64,000 bases of DNA, taken from assembly GCA_036267255.1 (NCBI GenBank), contig DATAWK010000041.1, positions 558,001 through 622,000 of the forward strand, read 5' to 3'. The translations under genes and the position numbers were made by a program. The notes beneath the pieces were generated by a model. That model was not told where the DNA came from. It did no database searches and saw only the letters and a list, made by a program, of their open reading frames with translations. Every line of letters starts with the position of its first letter. The first letter of the stretch is position 1. The DNA is from DATAWK01 sp036267255 (lineage in GTDB: Bacteria > Acidobacteriota > Terriglobia > Terriglobales > Acidobacteriaceae). This document shows, in pieces, positions 37,428-46,049 of this stretch.

Positions 37428-39011
37428 TTAATGATGTATACGCCAAATAGCTACATAAGGGAATTGTTTTTCAAAGTTTGGATTCACGGTTTTGAACTTC
37501 GACAATATATCGCTATTGCTAACAAAAAAGGTTCCGGCACTGCGATGATACAAGGGGGCAACGATATTGAATATCTGCCCGTTATTCTTCCATGTCGTCG
37601 TCAAAAAGCCATTCTCATATGTTTGGCCTGCCTGGAGCAAAGGGGCAAGGATATAGTTGATTTGGTTATCAGCCATATAACTCGAAACACCTTTCGTGAG
37701 CAAGGTCCGATTATATGCGTAGTCATTGACAAGCCCGTCAACCGGAATGATGCTCATCCCAGAATAAAATGCTATTCCGCCAGGAGCATCGTAAGCGTAA
37801 ATCCTGGTACCTCGCGGGAGCATTTTCCGGAGATCTTCGGCAAGTGCTCTTTTAGGCTCAATATAACTTCTATTAAAAGAAACATCTCTATCGACGAATC
37901 GAGTATAAGTAAAGTTTGAAACCAAGCGAAGAACTTCCAGAGAAAGTAAAATAGTAAACATTGCTGCGCCTACATAGACCATTACTTTCATCGGATATCT
38001 CGATACGCGCAAGAATTTATCGAAAATCCAAATAGCACAGAATGCAACGCATAAAAAACCAGTTGTTAAATACCAAGGAGCCAATGCACCAAACAAAACA
38101 CTAAATATAAGATGCAACAATGCTCCGAGGGATGCGATTAAGCCAATAATCGCAAAGCGGCATTTTCTGTCACAAAAGAAAAATATGAAATTGAGCGCGC
38201 ACGCAATAATGACGAGATAAGCAAAAAGGGGAACATGTAGAAGTAGTTGAAAGTGTGGAAATGTACTTTTGATTGCACCACTGACAGGTTCTATGTGCTT
38301 AAAGTAATGGTAGTTCCAATAAAGGTATGGGCACACGAGTATGCAGGTTCCTGCACTGATCAAAGACGTATTTAAGATTTTCAACTTTAGCTGAAGTTCG
38401 CTACGGAAAATATTTAGAACCCAATATGCATAAACGATACCAACCAAAAAAATAAGATCAAGTCTAGCTAGTAGAGTAAGTCCTAATAAAGCCCCTCCCA
38501 TAAATGCCTGCCATGGCTTTATGTTCCTTGACTTGATGGAAAATTCCAGAGTCGCAACAAAAAGTATCAACTGCAATGTCAAGGCTAAATCTGCCTCAAG
38601 CATTCTTGTAATACCCAGCGTTGCTGTCAAGAAGGCGATAATTGCCACTCCCGCGATAGCGCCAAGTTTCTTTGTCATCGCACATATAAAGATTAGCAAA
38701 TACACTGAAAAAAGAATAAGAAGGTCTTGCATCAACGCTAAAACCTGTATCAAATGCGAAGATGATTTTGTTATAAACGCGCCCAAGATGCAACACAACA
38801 TCCATAAAGGGTGATATCCATTGGTTGGCATCACGCGATTGAATGTACTACCGTAGCCTAACGCGATATTGCGAGCAATCTGCGGATAAAAGTAGCCATC
38901 GTCAACAATAAAATTATCTGGTTTTAGATGAAACGGAATAAACAGTAATGTAACGGCAAGTAAGGTCAAAATGATAAATCTAGCTGTGTAATATCGCGAC
39001 AGTTCTTTCAT
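37428..39011 (-). CDS. GT39/ArnT-like membrane glycosyltransferase
   Basis: A 527-residue multi-spanning protein (about 11 helices) with a first periplasmic loop containing an acidic pair (VDDGYFYPQIARN) and a TNGYHPLW motif, features of GT-C enzymes that use polyprenyl-phosphate sugars as donors. A soluble periplasmic domain makes up the last 170 residues (GTRIYAYDAPGGIAFYSG and onward). It would add a residue to lipid-linked or exported glycan on the periplasmic side. The donor could come from the GtrB-like enzyme at 50.7 kb. AT-rich, with ATA and AGA codons more frequent than in neighbours upstream. Confidence 0.7.
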   Translation of the reverse strand: MKELSRYYTARFIILTLLAVTLLFIPFHLKPDNFIVDDGYFYPQIARNIALGYGSTFNRVMPTNGYHPLWMLCCILGAFITKSSSHLIQVLALMQDLLILFSVYLLIFICAMTKKLGAIAGVAIIAFLTATLGITRMLEADLALTLQLILFVATLEFSIKSRNIKPWQAFMGGALLGLTLLARLDLIFLVGIVYAYWVLNIFRSELQLKLKILNTSLISAGTCILVCPYLYWNYHYFKHIEPVSGAIKSTFPHFQLLLHVPLFAYLVIIACALNFIFFFCDRKCRFAIIGLIASLGALLHLIFSVLFGALAPWYLTTGFLCVAFCAIWIFDKFLRVSRYPMKVMVYVGAAMFTILLSLEVLRLVSNFTYTRFVDRDVSFNRSYIEPKRALAEDLRKMLPRGTRIYAYDAPGGIAFYSGMSIIPVDGLVNDYAYNRTLLTKGVSSYMADNQINYILAPLLQAGQTYENGFLTTTWKNNGQIFNIVAPLYHRSAGTFFVSNSDILSKFKTVNPNFEKQFPYVAIWRIHH

Positions 39012-39014
39012 GGG

Positions 39015-40316
39015 TTATTTGTCACCAACATCAAACTTTGCTTTGCCTAATGTTCTATTATCTGCTTTATAGCTTAAATTCTTTGCAGGAGCTAAGTTAT
39101 CGCGATATATTTGCAGCGCTGTTTCCCAGTATGCCACAATTATCAAAAGCCCCGTAGAACTAACTAAGAGTGGGTTCGTACCAGCTATGAAGATATAACC
39201 AATATATGATGGTATTAAATATGAATCTTTGTCTGGAAAGTGGCGCTTTGCCAGCAAGTATATCGGAGCGATTAGTAAGAAGCATTGGATAGCAAAAATG
39301 CATAGGCCAAATTGGCGAATAAGCTCAAAATATGAGAGCTCTGTAATAGTTGTCATTTTCTCGAATCCGCTCGAATAAAAGCTTGTATTTACACCTTGCC
39401 CAAAAGCAAAATACAAGGGATGTTCTTCGAACAAAGCTATATAAGATTCAAAATGCCCAAGCTTTACAGTATTTGACGTTTCTTGCGGATTCAGGAATTT
39501 CTTAGTATATAGGCCTCCAATAGCTAAAATAAAAACCAGAGCCGCTATATAGGCTGGATATAGACCAATGGATCGCCGTATCTTCAATGTCATAATGACG
39601 ATGCTTATCAATGCCGTTGCAATGATATTGGCGCGCGCTCCGGATAAAAGCAGAGCAGAGAAAAAAAGAAGAGTTAACAAAAAACTATGCCATGTTTTTT
39701 TATGAAAAAGATATCTAGCTAAATAATATCCATACGATAAAACAAGGACAGCAGAAGTTTTATAGTAAAAGGATCCCACTCCGATACCTAGGGGATCACG
39801 AGAAACGGTTATCATGGCATTTTGCTTTTCCAGGCTAAATGCATATAGCGTCGCGAATACTATTGGCGAGAAATAATTTACCAGGACTAGCCCACACGTC
39901 AAAACAGCAACCCAAATGCTTTGCTGAATGCAAATCATTTTGAGATCGATGCGCTCTTGTAAAACTATAAGGAGCAATAAGAGAAATGAAAAGCTCTTCA
40001 AAGTATCTAGAGCATGTTCGCCTACATTTGCATTAGCATTCAGTATCCCAACTATCGTCCAAAAAATGGGTATGATACTGGCGGTGAGTACAAGTAAAGT
40101 TAGATGCTTTAATTTAAACGATGCGCCAAACATAATCGTGCGCGCGATCCAAAGCAAAACAATAAGAGCAAAAAGCGGAGTCTTAAGATGGAAAATTTGA
40201 TCGGCAGGATCGACGAATGCTACTAGAACTAAACAGTTTAAAAAGAAATATAAAAGGGCTTTAGTCCTATCATTAATAGGCGAGAAAGATGCGTTAATGG
40301 TATTATGCGCGACCAC
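39015..40316 (-). CDS. O-antigen polymerase/ligase-like membrane protein (Wzy)
   Basis: A 433-residue protein with 10-12 predicted helices and a large periplasmic loop near residues 290-340 (NPQETSNTVKLGHFESYIALF-type region with EEHPLYFAFGQGVNT), the layout of Wzy/WaaL proteins. The GHFESY and EEHPLYFAFGQG segments match the E-x-P-L-x-G-x-G type motif seen in O-antigen ligase families. It lies 3 nt from the GT39-like gene in the same direction. In context, with Wzx and Wzz, polymerase is the likeliest role, but a ligase cannot be excluded. Confidence 0.72.
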   Translation of the reverse strand: MVAHNTINASFSPINDRTKALLYFFLNCLVLVAFVDPADQIFHLKTPLFALIVLLWIARTIMFGASFKLKHLTLLVLTASIIPIFWTIVGILNANANVGEHALDTLKSFSFLLLLLIVLQERIDLKMICIQQSIWVAVLTCGLVLVNYFSPIVFATLYAFSLEKQNAMITVSRDPLGIGVGSFYYKTSAVLVLSYGYYLARYLFHKKTWHSFLLTLLFFSALLLSGARANIIATALISIVIMTLKIRRSIGLYPAYIAALVFILAIGGLYTKKFLNPQETSNTVKLGHFESYIALFEEHPLYFAFGQGVNTSFYSSGFEKMTTITELSYFELIRQFGLCIFAIQCFLLIAPIYLLAKRHFPDKDSYLIPSYIGYIFIAGTNPLLVSSTGLLIIVAYWETALQIYRDNLAPAKNLSYKADNRTLGKAKFDVGDK

Positions 40317-40393
40317 TGATTTCCATTATGGTTCAATATGACGAATGAGGTTTTATTGTGTGCGTAATGGCGTCAATTTAACGGGTGAAGCTG

Positions 40394-41347
40394 TCATCGT
40401 AATAAATCTTTAAAGATGCTCTTCCATCCGTTTGAATATAAATTGTAATAACGAATTCTGGGTATAACCGAGAAAATACGCAGGAATTTATTTAATTTAA
40501 GTTTCGACCTAAAATTGGAGTGGTATATTTTCCTGTCAAAATGTTTCAGAAGTAATGGATCTTTCATATTTGCTTTATGATTTACATATGTACGTAAATC
40601 CTTGTACTGCAATGCCTCTTTACAATATGTTCTATCGGTTGAAGCTCTATCTGATTTAAATTTTCCTAGCACTGTTAGCGGTGGCGGTCCAATCTGTTGA
40701 GTAAGGTGGATCCTATAGTAAATCAGAGGCTTTGGAATAAAATCTATTCTATTCTTCAATGCAACCATCCAGGCAATCCAGCCATCATGTACCCATGATT
40801 GTGGAATGGGTAGAACTGAATCGCGACAAGAACTTCGGAATATCAGGGTAGCGCCTGTAACAACATTTCTTTTAAGCAGAACGGGCACGGATTCTCCAGC
40901 TTTGAACCTAGCTTGTAGCTTACGAGTAAATTCGATGGATTGCCACAATCGAAAATGTACAGGTTTAGATGCCTCATCAATAATTTCAGCATCTGTAAAT
41001 AGAGCATCTAGGTCAGATCTAGTCTGGAACTCACATACTGCTTCTTCAAGTTTTTTAGAAATCCAAATATCATCTTGATCGCATAACGCAATCAGATCGC
41101 CAGAGCATAGGTGAATAGCTTGTTCAAAATTTTTGGTGGACCCAAGGTTTGCTTCATTCAAGAAAATTCGAACAGTAAATGGCGCGGTCTCACAAAATTT
41201 ATAAAGAATATCTATCGTGGCATCGCTGGATCCGTCGTCGCAGACAACAAGCTCCCAAGGGAGAAGTGATTGCGAGGCAATGCTCTCCAATTGCTCCTGT
41301 AAGTATTTTTCTCCGTTATAAGTACATAGGGCAATAGAAACACGCAT
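40394..41347 (-). CDS. Glycosyltransferase family 2 (rhamnosyltransferase-like)
   Basis: 317 residues, GT-A fold: SIALCTYNGEKYLQEQLESI at the N-terminus (motif residues 4-20), VVCDDGSSDATIDI, NEANLGSTKNFEQAI and the metal-binding ALCDQDDIWIS. This set is close to the RfbF/RgpB-type rhamnosyltransferase group, which fits the dTDP-rhamnose genes upstream; the donor assignment is inference. It is read away from the closely similar GT2 gene at 41441. Confidence 0.82.
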   Translation of the reverse strand: MRVSIALCTYNGEKYLQEQLESIASQSLLPWELVVCDDGSSDATIDILYKFCETAPFTVRIFLNEANLGSTKNFEQAIHLCSGDLIALCDQDDIWISKKLEEAVCEFQTRSDLDALFTDAEIIDEASKPVHFRLWQSIEFTRKLQARFKAGESVPVLLKRNVVTGATLIFRSSCRDSVLPIPQSWVHDGWIAWMVALKNRIDFIPKPLIYYRIHLTQQIGPPPLTVLGKFKSDRASTDRTYCKEALQYKDLRTYVNHKANMKDPLLLKHFDRKIYHSNFRSKLKLNKFLRIFSVIPRIRYYNLYSNGWKSIFKDLLR

Positions 41348-41440
41348 TATACTAGTATATAACGAGTATGTGGTGCTTATAGTGGTGCAAATAATAGGAC
41401 TTATATCTGATTACGCACACGGCGCTTGAGGGGTGTGTAC

Positions 41441-42169
41441 TTGAAAATATCAGTCGCAATGGCAACATACAACGGCTCCCGTTACGTGCGCCAACAGTTA
41501 GAAACAATTTTGCCTCAGCTGAGTCGCGAAGATGAAGTCATCGTCGTAGATGATTGTTCCTCAGATGAGACTTGCGAAATGATTGAGTGCTTCTCCGATG
41601 CACGTATTCGGCTTTTTAGAAACGAAACAAACCTGGGGGTAGTCCCAAGCTTTGAAATTGCATTGCATAATAGCACTGGAGATATCATTTTCCTTAGTGA
41701 TCAAGATGATCTCTGGAGGCCGGATAAAGTTTCATGCTTTATGCATGCCTTTAATGATCCTCGCGTTACGCTCGTTTTGAGCGATGCCAACCTCATTGAT
41801 GCCGATGGGAATGCAGGCAAACTCTCTTATTTCCAATTTCGTGGGGGGTTTGTTACGGGTGTGGCGCAGAATATTCTGTCTAACCATTACATTGGGTGCA
41901 CAATGGCATGTCGCAGGCAAATGTTGGCATATTGTTTGCCCTTCCCCAAAAACTTGCCAATGCACGATTCTTGGATCGGGATTGTAAACGAATCTTTCGG
42001 GAAAACTTATTATATTGATCGGCCGCTAATGGATTATCGACGTCATGGGAAAAACGTCAGTAAACGCGGCAACCGAATACAGCAAGCCAGATGGCGATTG
42101 AGCCTTATTGGCAATATCATTAAACTTCGGATTCGTGCAGCATTGAATCACAGTCCAATTTTATTCTAA
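41441..42169 (+). CDS. Glycosyltransferase family 2 (rhamnosyltransferase-like)
   Basis: About 242 residues with the same motif order as its divergent neighbour: SVAMATYNGSRYVRQQLETI, VVDDCSSDETCEM, NETNLGVVPSFEIAL and FLSDQDDLWRPDKV. TTG at 41441 is favoured as start because GAGGGG (41428-41433) lies 7 nt before it; TTG 41426 and GTG 41435 would place the site inside the gene. It ends shortly before the next GT2 gene (6-nt gap). The two look like diverged paralogs. Confidence 0.82.
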   Translation: MKISVAMATYNGSRYVRQQLETILPQLSREDEVIVVDDCSSDETCEMIECFSDARIRLFRNETNLGVVPSFEIALHNSTGDIIFLSDQDDLWRPDKVSCFMHAFNDPRVTLVLSDANLIDADGNAGKLSYFQFRGGFVTGVAQNILSNHYIGCTMACRRQMLAYCLPFPKNLPMHDSWIGIVNESFGKTYYIDRPLMDYRRHGKNVSKRGNRIQQARWRLSLIGNIIKLRIRAALNHSPILF

Positions 42170-42175
42170 GCATTC

Positions 42176-43009
42176 ATGTCTAATATCACGGCCAGCATCG
42201 TCCTCTACAGGCATAAGTTTGAAGAAATTGCCGATCTTTTGGAACGTCTCAGCACAGATAGATGTGTTAAATGCTGGGTCGTTGTCGATAACGGAAGCTC
42301 GAAAGACATTCGATCTAAGGTAGAGGCTTTAGGCGGTATTTACATCGACAGTGGTGAGAATCTTGGATTTGGGCGCGGACATAATCTAGCTATATGTCAT
42401 CTAAAAGGACCCGCAGCTACCTATCATTTGATTCTCAATCCTGATATCACTTTAGCGGACAGCGTGCTCGGGAAGTTGACAGACGTGATGGATGCGAAAC
42501 CCGATGTCGGGTTAGTTATGCCGAAAATCCTTTATCCTGATGGGAGCAACCAATATCTTTGCAAATTACTCCCTGCTCCCATAGATCTTGTATTGCGCAG
42601 ATTTGCTCCGAGAATACTTAAACGCGTGGCCCGAAATCGAATCGAGTCCTATGAACTGAGGAATTTCGATTATGAAACGCCTGCCTATGTGCCCTCGCTA
42701 TCCGGATGTTTTATGTTTGCTCGACGATCTGCATTGGATGCAATTGGCGGCTTCGACGAACGCTTCTTTCTGTATATGGAAGATGTCGATTTATGCCGGC
42801 GCATCTCAGAGGTATCAAAGCTTCTGTATTGGCCAGACGTTAAAATCACGCATATTCATCAGATGGGATCGTATAAGAACCTGCGTGTATTGTGGCTGCA
42901 TATTCGCGCTGCCGTAAGCTACTTTAATAAGTGGGGCTGGTTTGTAGATCCTCAGCGCACAGAGATCAATCGACATACTCTGGCTAGCCTGGCAATAAAG
43001 GAACCATGA
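42176..43009 (+). CDS. Glycosyltransferase family 2 (WbbL-like)
   Basis: 277 residues. N-terminal ASIVLYRHKFEEIADLLERL, VVDNGSSKDI, NLGFGRGHNLAI, the D-x-D-like LNPDITL, and the acceptor-side block SGCFMFARRSALDAIGG with FDERFFLYMEDVDLCRRIS. This block is typical of WbbL-type rhamnosyl- and related transferases. It belongs to the AT-rich block and runs in the same direction as the preceding GT2 gene, so both may be co-transcribed. Confidence 0.85.
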   Translation: MSNITASIVLYRHKFEEIADLLERLSTDRCVKCWVVVDNGSSKDIRSKVEALGGIYIDSGENLGFGRGHNLAICHLKGPAATYHLILNPDITLADSVLGKLTDVMDAKPDVGLVMPKILYPDGSNQYLCKLLPAPIDLVLRRFAPRILKRVARNRIESYELRNFDYETPAYVPSLSGCFMFARRSALDAIGGFDERFFLYMEDVDLCRRISEVSKLLYWPDVKITHIHQMGSYKNLRVLWLHIRAAVSYFNKWGWFVDPQRTEINRHTLASLAIKEP

Positions 43010-43050
43010 CTTCCTGAGTTGAAAAAGAGCTGTCTCAATTGGACACAGAT

Positions 43051-43635
43051 ATGTCTTCAGAAAAACCGAGGGTTCCGGTGATTCAGAAAAAGTTCGCTCG
43101 TGCACTCTTTCTTGATCGCGATGGGGTCGTCAATGAAGAGATTGGGTACTTATCGCGCTCCGACCAAGTCCGGTTCCTGCCGGGAATCTTTGATCTTTGC
43201 CGCAAGGCGCAATCTCTTGGATATATTCTGATTATTGTTACGAATCAAGCAGGGATTGCTCGTGGGTATTATTCGGAAACTGAGTTCCATGTTTTAATGC
43301 AGTGGATGACGGGAGAGTTTGCTCGCGAGGGTATACGCCTAGACCGATATTATTTCTGTCCACATCACCCGGAACATGGTGTGGGTGCGTATCGCCTGGA
43401 TTGTCAAGACCGCAAACCAAATCCTGGAATGTTTCTGAATGCAGCAACAGAGTTCCATCTGGATCTTGCACGATCTATTTTTCTCGGGGATCGGTGTACG
43501 GACATGGTCGCAGGCCGAGCAGCAGGAGTGGGCACTCTGGTGCTGGTCGAAGGTCAGGAAGTAAAGCCATGCGACGAGCCAGAAAAATTCAGACGAGTAA
43601 AAAATCTGCTTATGGCTAGCGAATCATTAACATAA
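43051..43635 (+). CDS. GmhB-like D,D-heptose 1,7-bisphosphate phosphatase (HAD)
   Basis: A 194-residue HAD phosphatase. The nucleophile motif LFLDRDGVVNEEIGY is at residues about 19-33, motif II is VTNQAGIARG and the last acidic motif FLGDRCTDM. The zinc-loop motif of GmhB (C-x-H...C-x-C-R-K-P) is present as Cys103, His105 and Cys118, but the fourth ligand is aspartate (Asp120) where E. coli GmhB has cysteine. The enzyme would serve ADP- or GDP-heptose synthesis; no other heptose gene is in the window. ATG 43051 chosen; a TTG lies four codons before. Confidence 0.78.
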   Translation: MSSEKPRVPVIQKKFARALFLDRDGVVNEEIGYLSRSDQVRFLPGIFDLCRKAQSLGYILIIVTNQAGIARGYYSETEFHVLMQWMTGEFAREGIRLDRYYFCPHHPEHGVGAYRLDCQDRKPNPGMFLNAATEFHLDLARSIFLGDRCTDMVAGRAAGVGTLVLVEGQEVKPCDEPEKFRRVKNLLMASESLT

Positions 43636-43876
43636 AGAGAGTAGGGCAATTCTTATATCGCCTGTATCGACGCTAACGGACAGATTATCTGGATAATCGC
43701 ATCGTCGTCTTACCTCATGAGATGCCCGTGGAAGATTCGATTCGAATAGGTATAGCGTTTGACATGTACTCATATTGAAGCCCGCACGAAAGCTCGAGCC
43801 GATCCATCTGAAAGATGAAGTAGATGTATTAAAAGTCAGATGTGTGGCAAAGCGCTTGAAGCAATATATTAGCCGC
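43636..43876. other. Intergenic region before the DUF721 gene
   Basis: 241 nt between the GmhB-like gene and the DUF721 gene. The frame of the latter is open back to a TTG at 43775, but the extra residues show no conservation I recognise. No terminator or promoter was clear. Confidence 0.35.
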
Positions 43877-44164
43877 ATGGAGCCAATTCGAAATTCTGTC
43901 GCCGAGATCGCTAATCAGATTCTGGTTGGCCTGGATGAACCAGGACGTGTAGAGGTCGCATGGCCGCTGGCTGCTGGGCATGCTGTTGCCAAACGCACGC
44001 GTGCCCTATCATTCACAACAGGAAAACTGGCGATTGCGGTTCCAGATAAAGCATGGCAGCAGCAATTGGCGGCGCTACGGCCGCAGTTGCGGGCGCATCT
44101 TACCCGGCTTACAGGCGTCGCTGTGGCCGATATACTGTTCTATATAGAAACCAAAGGGGTCTAG
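43877..44164 (+). CDS. DUF721 (DciA-like) protein
   Basis: A 95-residue protein with the DUF721 pattern: an N-terminal helix MEPIRNSVAEIANQIL, a VAWPLAAGHAVAKRTRALSF segment (family W-x-x-h-h-G), GKLAIAVPDKAWQQQLAAL (L-x-V-x-h-x-x-x-x-W-x-x-E/Q-L) and a closing VADILFYIE strand. The family includes DciA, which helps load the replicative helicase in bacteria lacking DnaC. This copy is only the compact domain. An upstream start at 43775 is possible. It precedes gatC with a 43-nt gap. Confidence 0.66.
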   Translation: MEPIRNSVAEIANQILVGLDEPGRVEVAWPLAAGHAVAKRTRALSFTTGKLAIAVPDKAWQQQLAALRPQLRAHLTRLTGVAVADILFYIETKGV

Positions 44165-44207
44165 CCCGACGCGCTGGACGACTCTACGATGCTGAGGGCG
44201 ATGAAAA

Positions 44208-44534
44208 ATGAATTCATCCAAAAAAATTACATTGGAAGATGTGCGCCAGGTTGCAGAACTAGCTAGTCTAGAGCTGACTCAAGAGGAAGAGGCGCACATG
44301 CAGCGCGACCTGAATTCCATTCTTGATTATGTAGCTCAATTAAATCAGTTGAATACAACAGATGTCCCAGCGATGGCGCAGGTGAGCGAAATCCTGAGTG
44401 CGCAATCGGATGAAAATATCAAAGCGCTGCGAGAAGATACACGCCGACCGTCTCTGGACCGTGCCGCAGTATTCTCATTTGCGCCGGAAACCGACGGAGT
44501 CTACTTCAAAGTTCCTAAAGTAATTGAGCGATAA
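44208..44534 (+). CDS. gatC: Asp/Glu-tRNA amidotransferase subunit C
   Basis: The small subunit of GatCAB, which converts misacylated Glu-tRNA(Gln) or Asp-tRNA(Asn) into the amide form. 108 residues with the family pattern ITLEDVRQVAELASLELTQEE, RDLNSILDYVAQLNQLNT and TDVPAM, then LREDTRRPSL and a terminal F-K-V-P segment (GVYFKVPKVIE). It lies directly before gatA. gatB is not in this window. Confidence 0.93.
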   Translation: MNSSKKITLEDVRQVAELASLELTQEEEAHMQRDLNSILDYVAQLNQLNTTDVPAMAQVSEILSAQSDENIKALREDTRRPSLDRAAVFSFAPETDGVYFKVPKVIER

Positions 44535-44597
44535 ATTAGTTTGGAATCAATGTACAGCAATATAAAATGTAGCAATTATGGTTACAGAATGTGACCC

Positions 44598-46049
44598 ATG
44601 ACTATGCCATCTGATGTGCAGAAACCGATGACAATAGAAGATACCCGGCAGGCCATTGCCAGCGGCAGCATCAAGGCTGCTGACATGGCAAAATCCTTTT
44701 ACCAAACAATTGCTGCTGAAGATCCAAAAATCCATGCATGGCTCTCATTGAGCAAAGAGCGCGCTCTGAAAAATGCCGAATGCATCGACGTTATGGCATC
44801 GCGCGGAGATACATTGCCAATCCTGGCTGGAGTTCCGGTTGGAATCAAAGACGTCCTGGCGATGCAAGGATCGCCGACGACGGCAGGCTCAAAAATTCTG
44901 GAAGGGTATCAGCCTCCATATGATGCGACAGCAGTTGCTCGCCTGGAGGCTGCCGGCGCTGTTCTGCTGGGGAAGCTCAATTGCGATGAATTTGCGATGG
45001 GGTCTTCGAATGAGAATTCCGCCTATGGTCCAGTGCACAACCCGCGCTCTTTGGACCGCGTTCCAGGAGGATCAAGCGGAGGTTCCGCGGCAGCTGTAGC
45101 AGCCGGAATGGCAGTAGCAACAGTCGGTACCGATACAGGTGGTTCCATTCGGCAGCCTGCGTCTTTTTGTGGTGTAGTGGGATTATTACCAACGTATGGA
45201 AGAATTTCCCGTTATGGCTTGATCGCCTTTGCTTCTTCGCTGGACCGTGTGGGTCCATTTACAAACACAGTGCGCGATACGGCGATTCTGCTTGGCGTGA
45301 TGGCAGGCCATGATCCAATGGACGCAACGTCATCGCCTCTACCGGTACCGGATTATACGGTTGACATAGATAAACCTGTGAAAAATTTGCGCATAGGTAT
45401 ACCCAGGGAATATTTTGGCGAAGGGCTTGATCCGGAAGTGCGTGCGGCCGTCGAGAAGTCGCTCGATCGGCTTCGTGCTGCAGGCTGTACGCTGCACAAC
45501 GTTTCTTTGCCACATACCGAATATGCCATTCCAACGTATTACGTTTTGGCCACGGCAGAGGCCAGCTCTAACCTGGCGCGTTTCGACGGAGTCCGCTACG
45601 GTTATCGCACGCCACAGGCAGATTCGCTCAGTGCGATGTATCGGCGTACACGAGATGGTGGATTCGGCGCAGAGGTCAAGCGGCGCATTTTGTTAGGTAC
45701 GTATGTGCTGAGTGCCGGCTATTACGATGCCTACTATCGCAAGGCACAGCAAGTCCGCATGCTATTGACGCGCGATTACCTGCAGGCCTTTCGCGAAGTC
45801 GACGTACTGCTTACGCCGACGGCACCCACACCTGCTTTTCGTCTTGGAGAGAAGACTGAGGATCCGCTGGCGATGTATCTGGCGGATATCTACACCGTCA
45901 CCGCAAATCTGGCGGGTATCTGCGGCATCTCCGTGCCGTGCGGTACCTCCAGCAAAGGGTTGCCGATCGGTGCACAGATTCTTGGCAAGCATTTTGACGA
46001 GGCAACCATACTGCGCGTTGCACAAGCTCTGGAGCAGCAGAATCGATAG
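44598..46049 (+). CDS. gatA: Asp/Glu-tRNA amidotransferase subunit A
   Basis: The amidase-signature glutaminase subunit of GatCAB. The Lys-cisSer-Ser triad motifs are intact: Lys in VPVGIKDVLAMQG, cis-Ser in RVPGGSSGGSAAAVAAG, and the nucleophile Ser in GTDTGGSIRQPASFCG. 483 residues, normal length; C-terminal end LPIGAQILGKHFDEATIL. Its stop codon (46047-46049) touches the stop codon of the HAD gene on the other strand with no base between, so any terminator must lie inside a coding region. Confidence 0.96.
   Translation: MTMPSDVQKPMTIEDTRQAIASGSIKAADMAKSFYQTIAAEDPKIHAWLSLSKERALKNAECIDVMASRGDTLPILAGVPVGIKDVLAMQGSPTTAGSKILEGYQPPYDATAVARLEAAGAVLLGKLNCDEFAMGSSNENSAYGPVHNPRSLDRVPGGSSGGSAAAVAAGMAVATVGTDTGGSIRQPASFCGVVGLLPTYGRISRYGLIAFASSLDRVGPFTNTVRDTAILLGVMAGHDPMDATSSPLPVPDYTVDIDKPVKNLRIGIPREYFGEGLDPEVRAAVEKSLDRLRAAGCTLHNVSLPHTEYAIPTYYVLATAEASSNLARFDGVRYGYRTPQADSLSAMYRRTRDGGFGAEVKRRILLGTYVLSAGYYDAYYRKAQQVRMLLTRDYLQAFREVDVLLTPTAPTPAFRLGEKTEDPLAMYLADIYTVTANLAGICGISVPCGTSSKGLPIGAQILGKHFDEATILRVAQALEQQNR

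Noticed and set aside
36131..43050. Possible mobile element in the AT-rich block
   Set aside because: No transposase, integrase, terminal inverted repeats or target duplications were seen; only base composition points to transfer.
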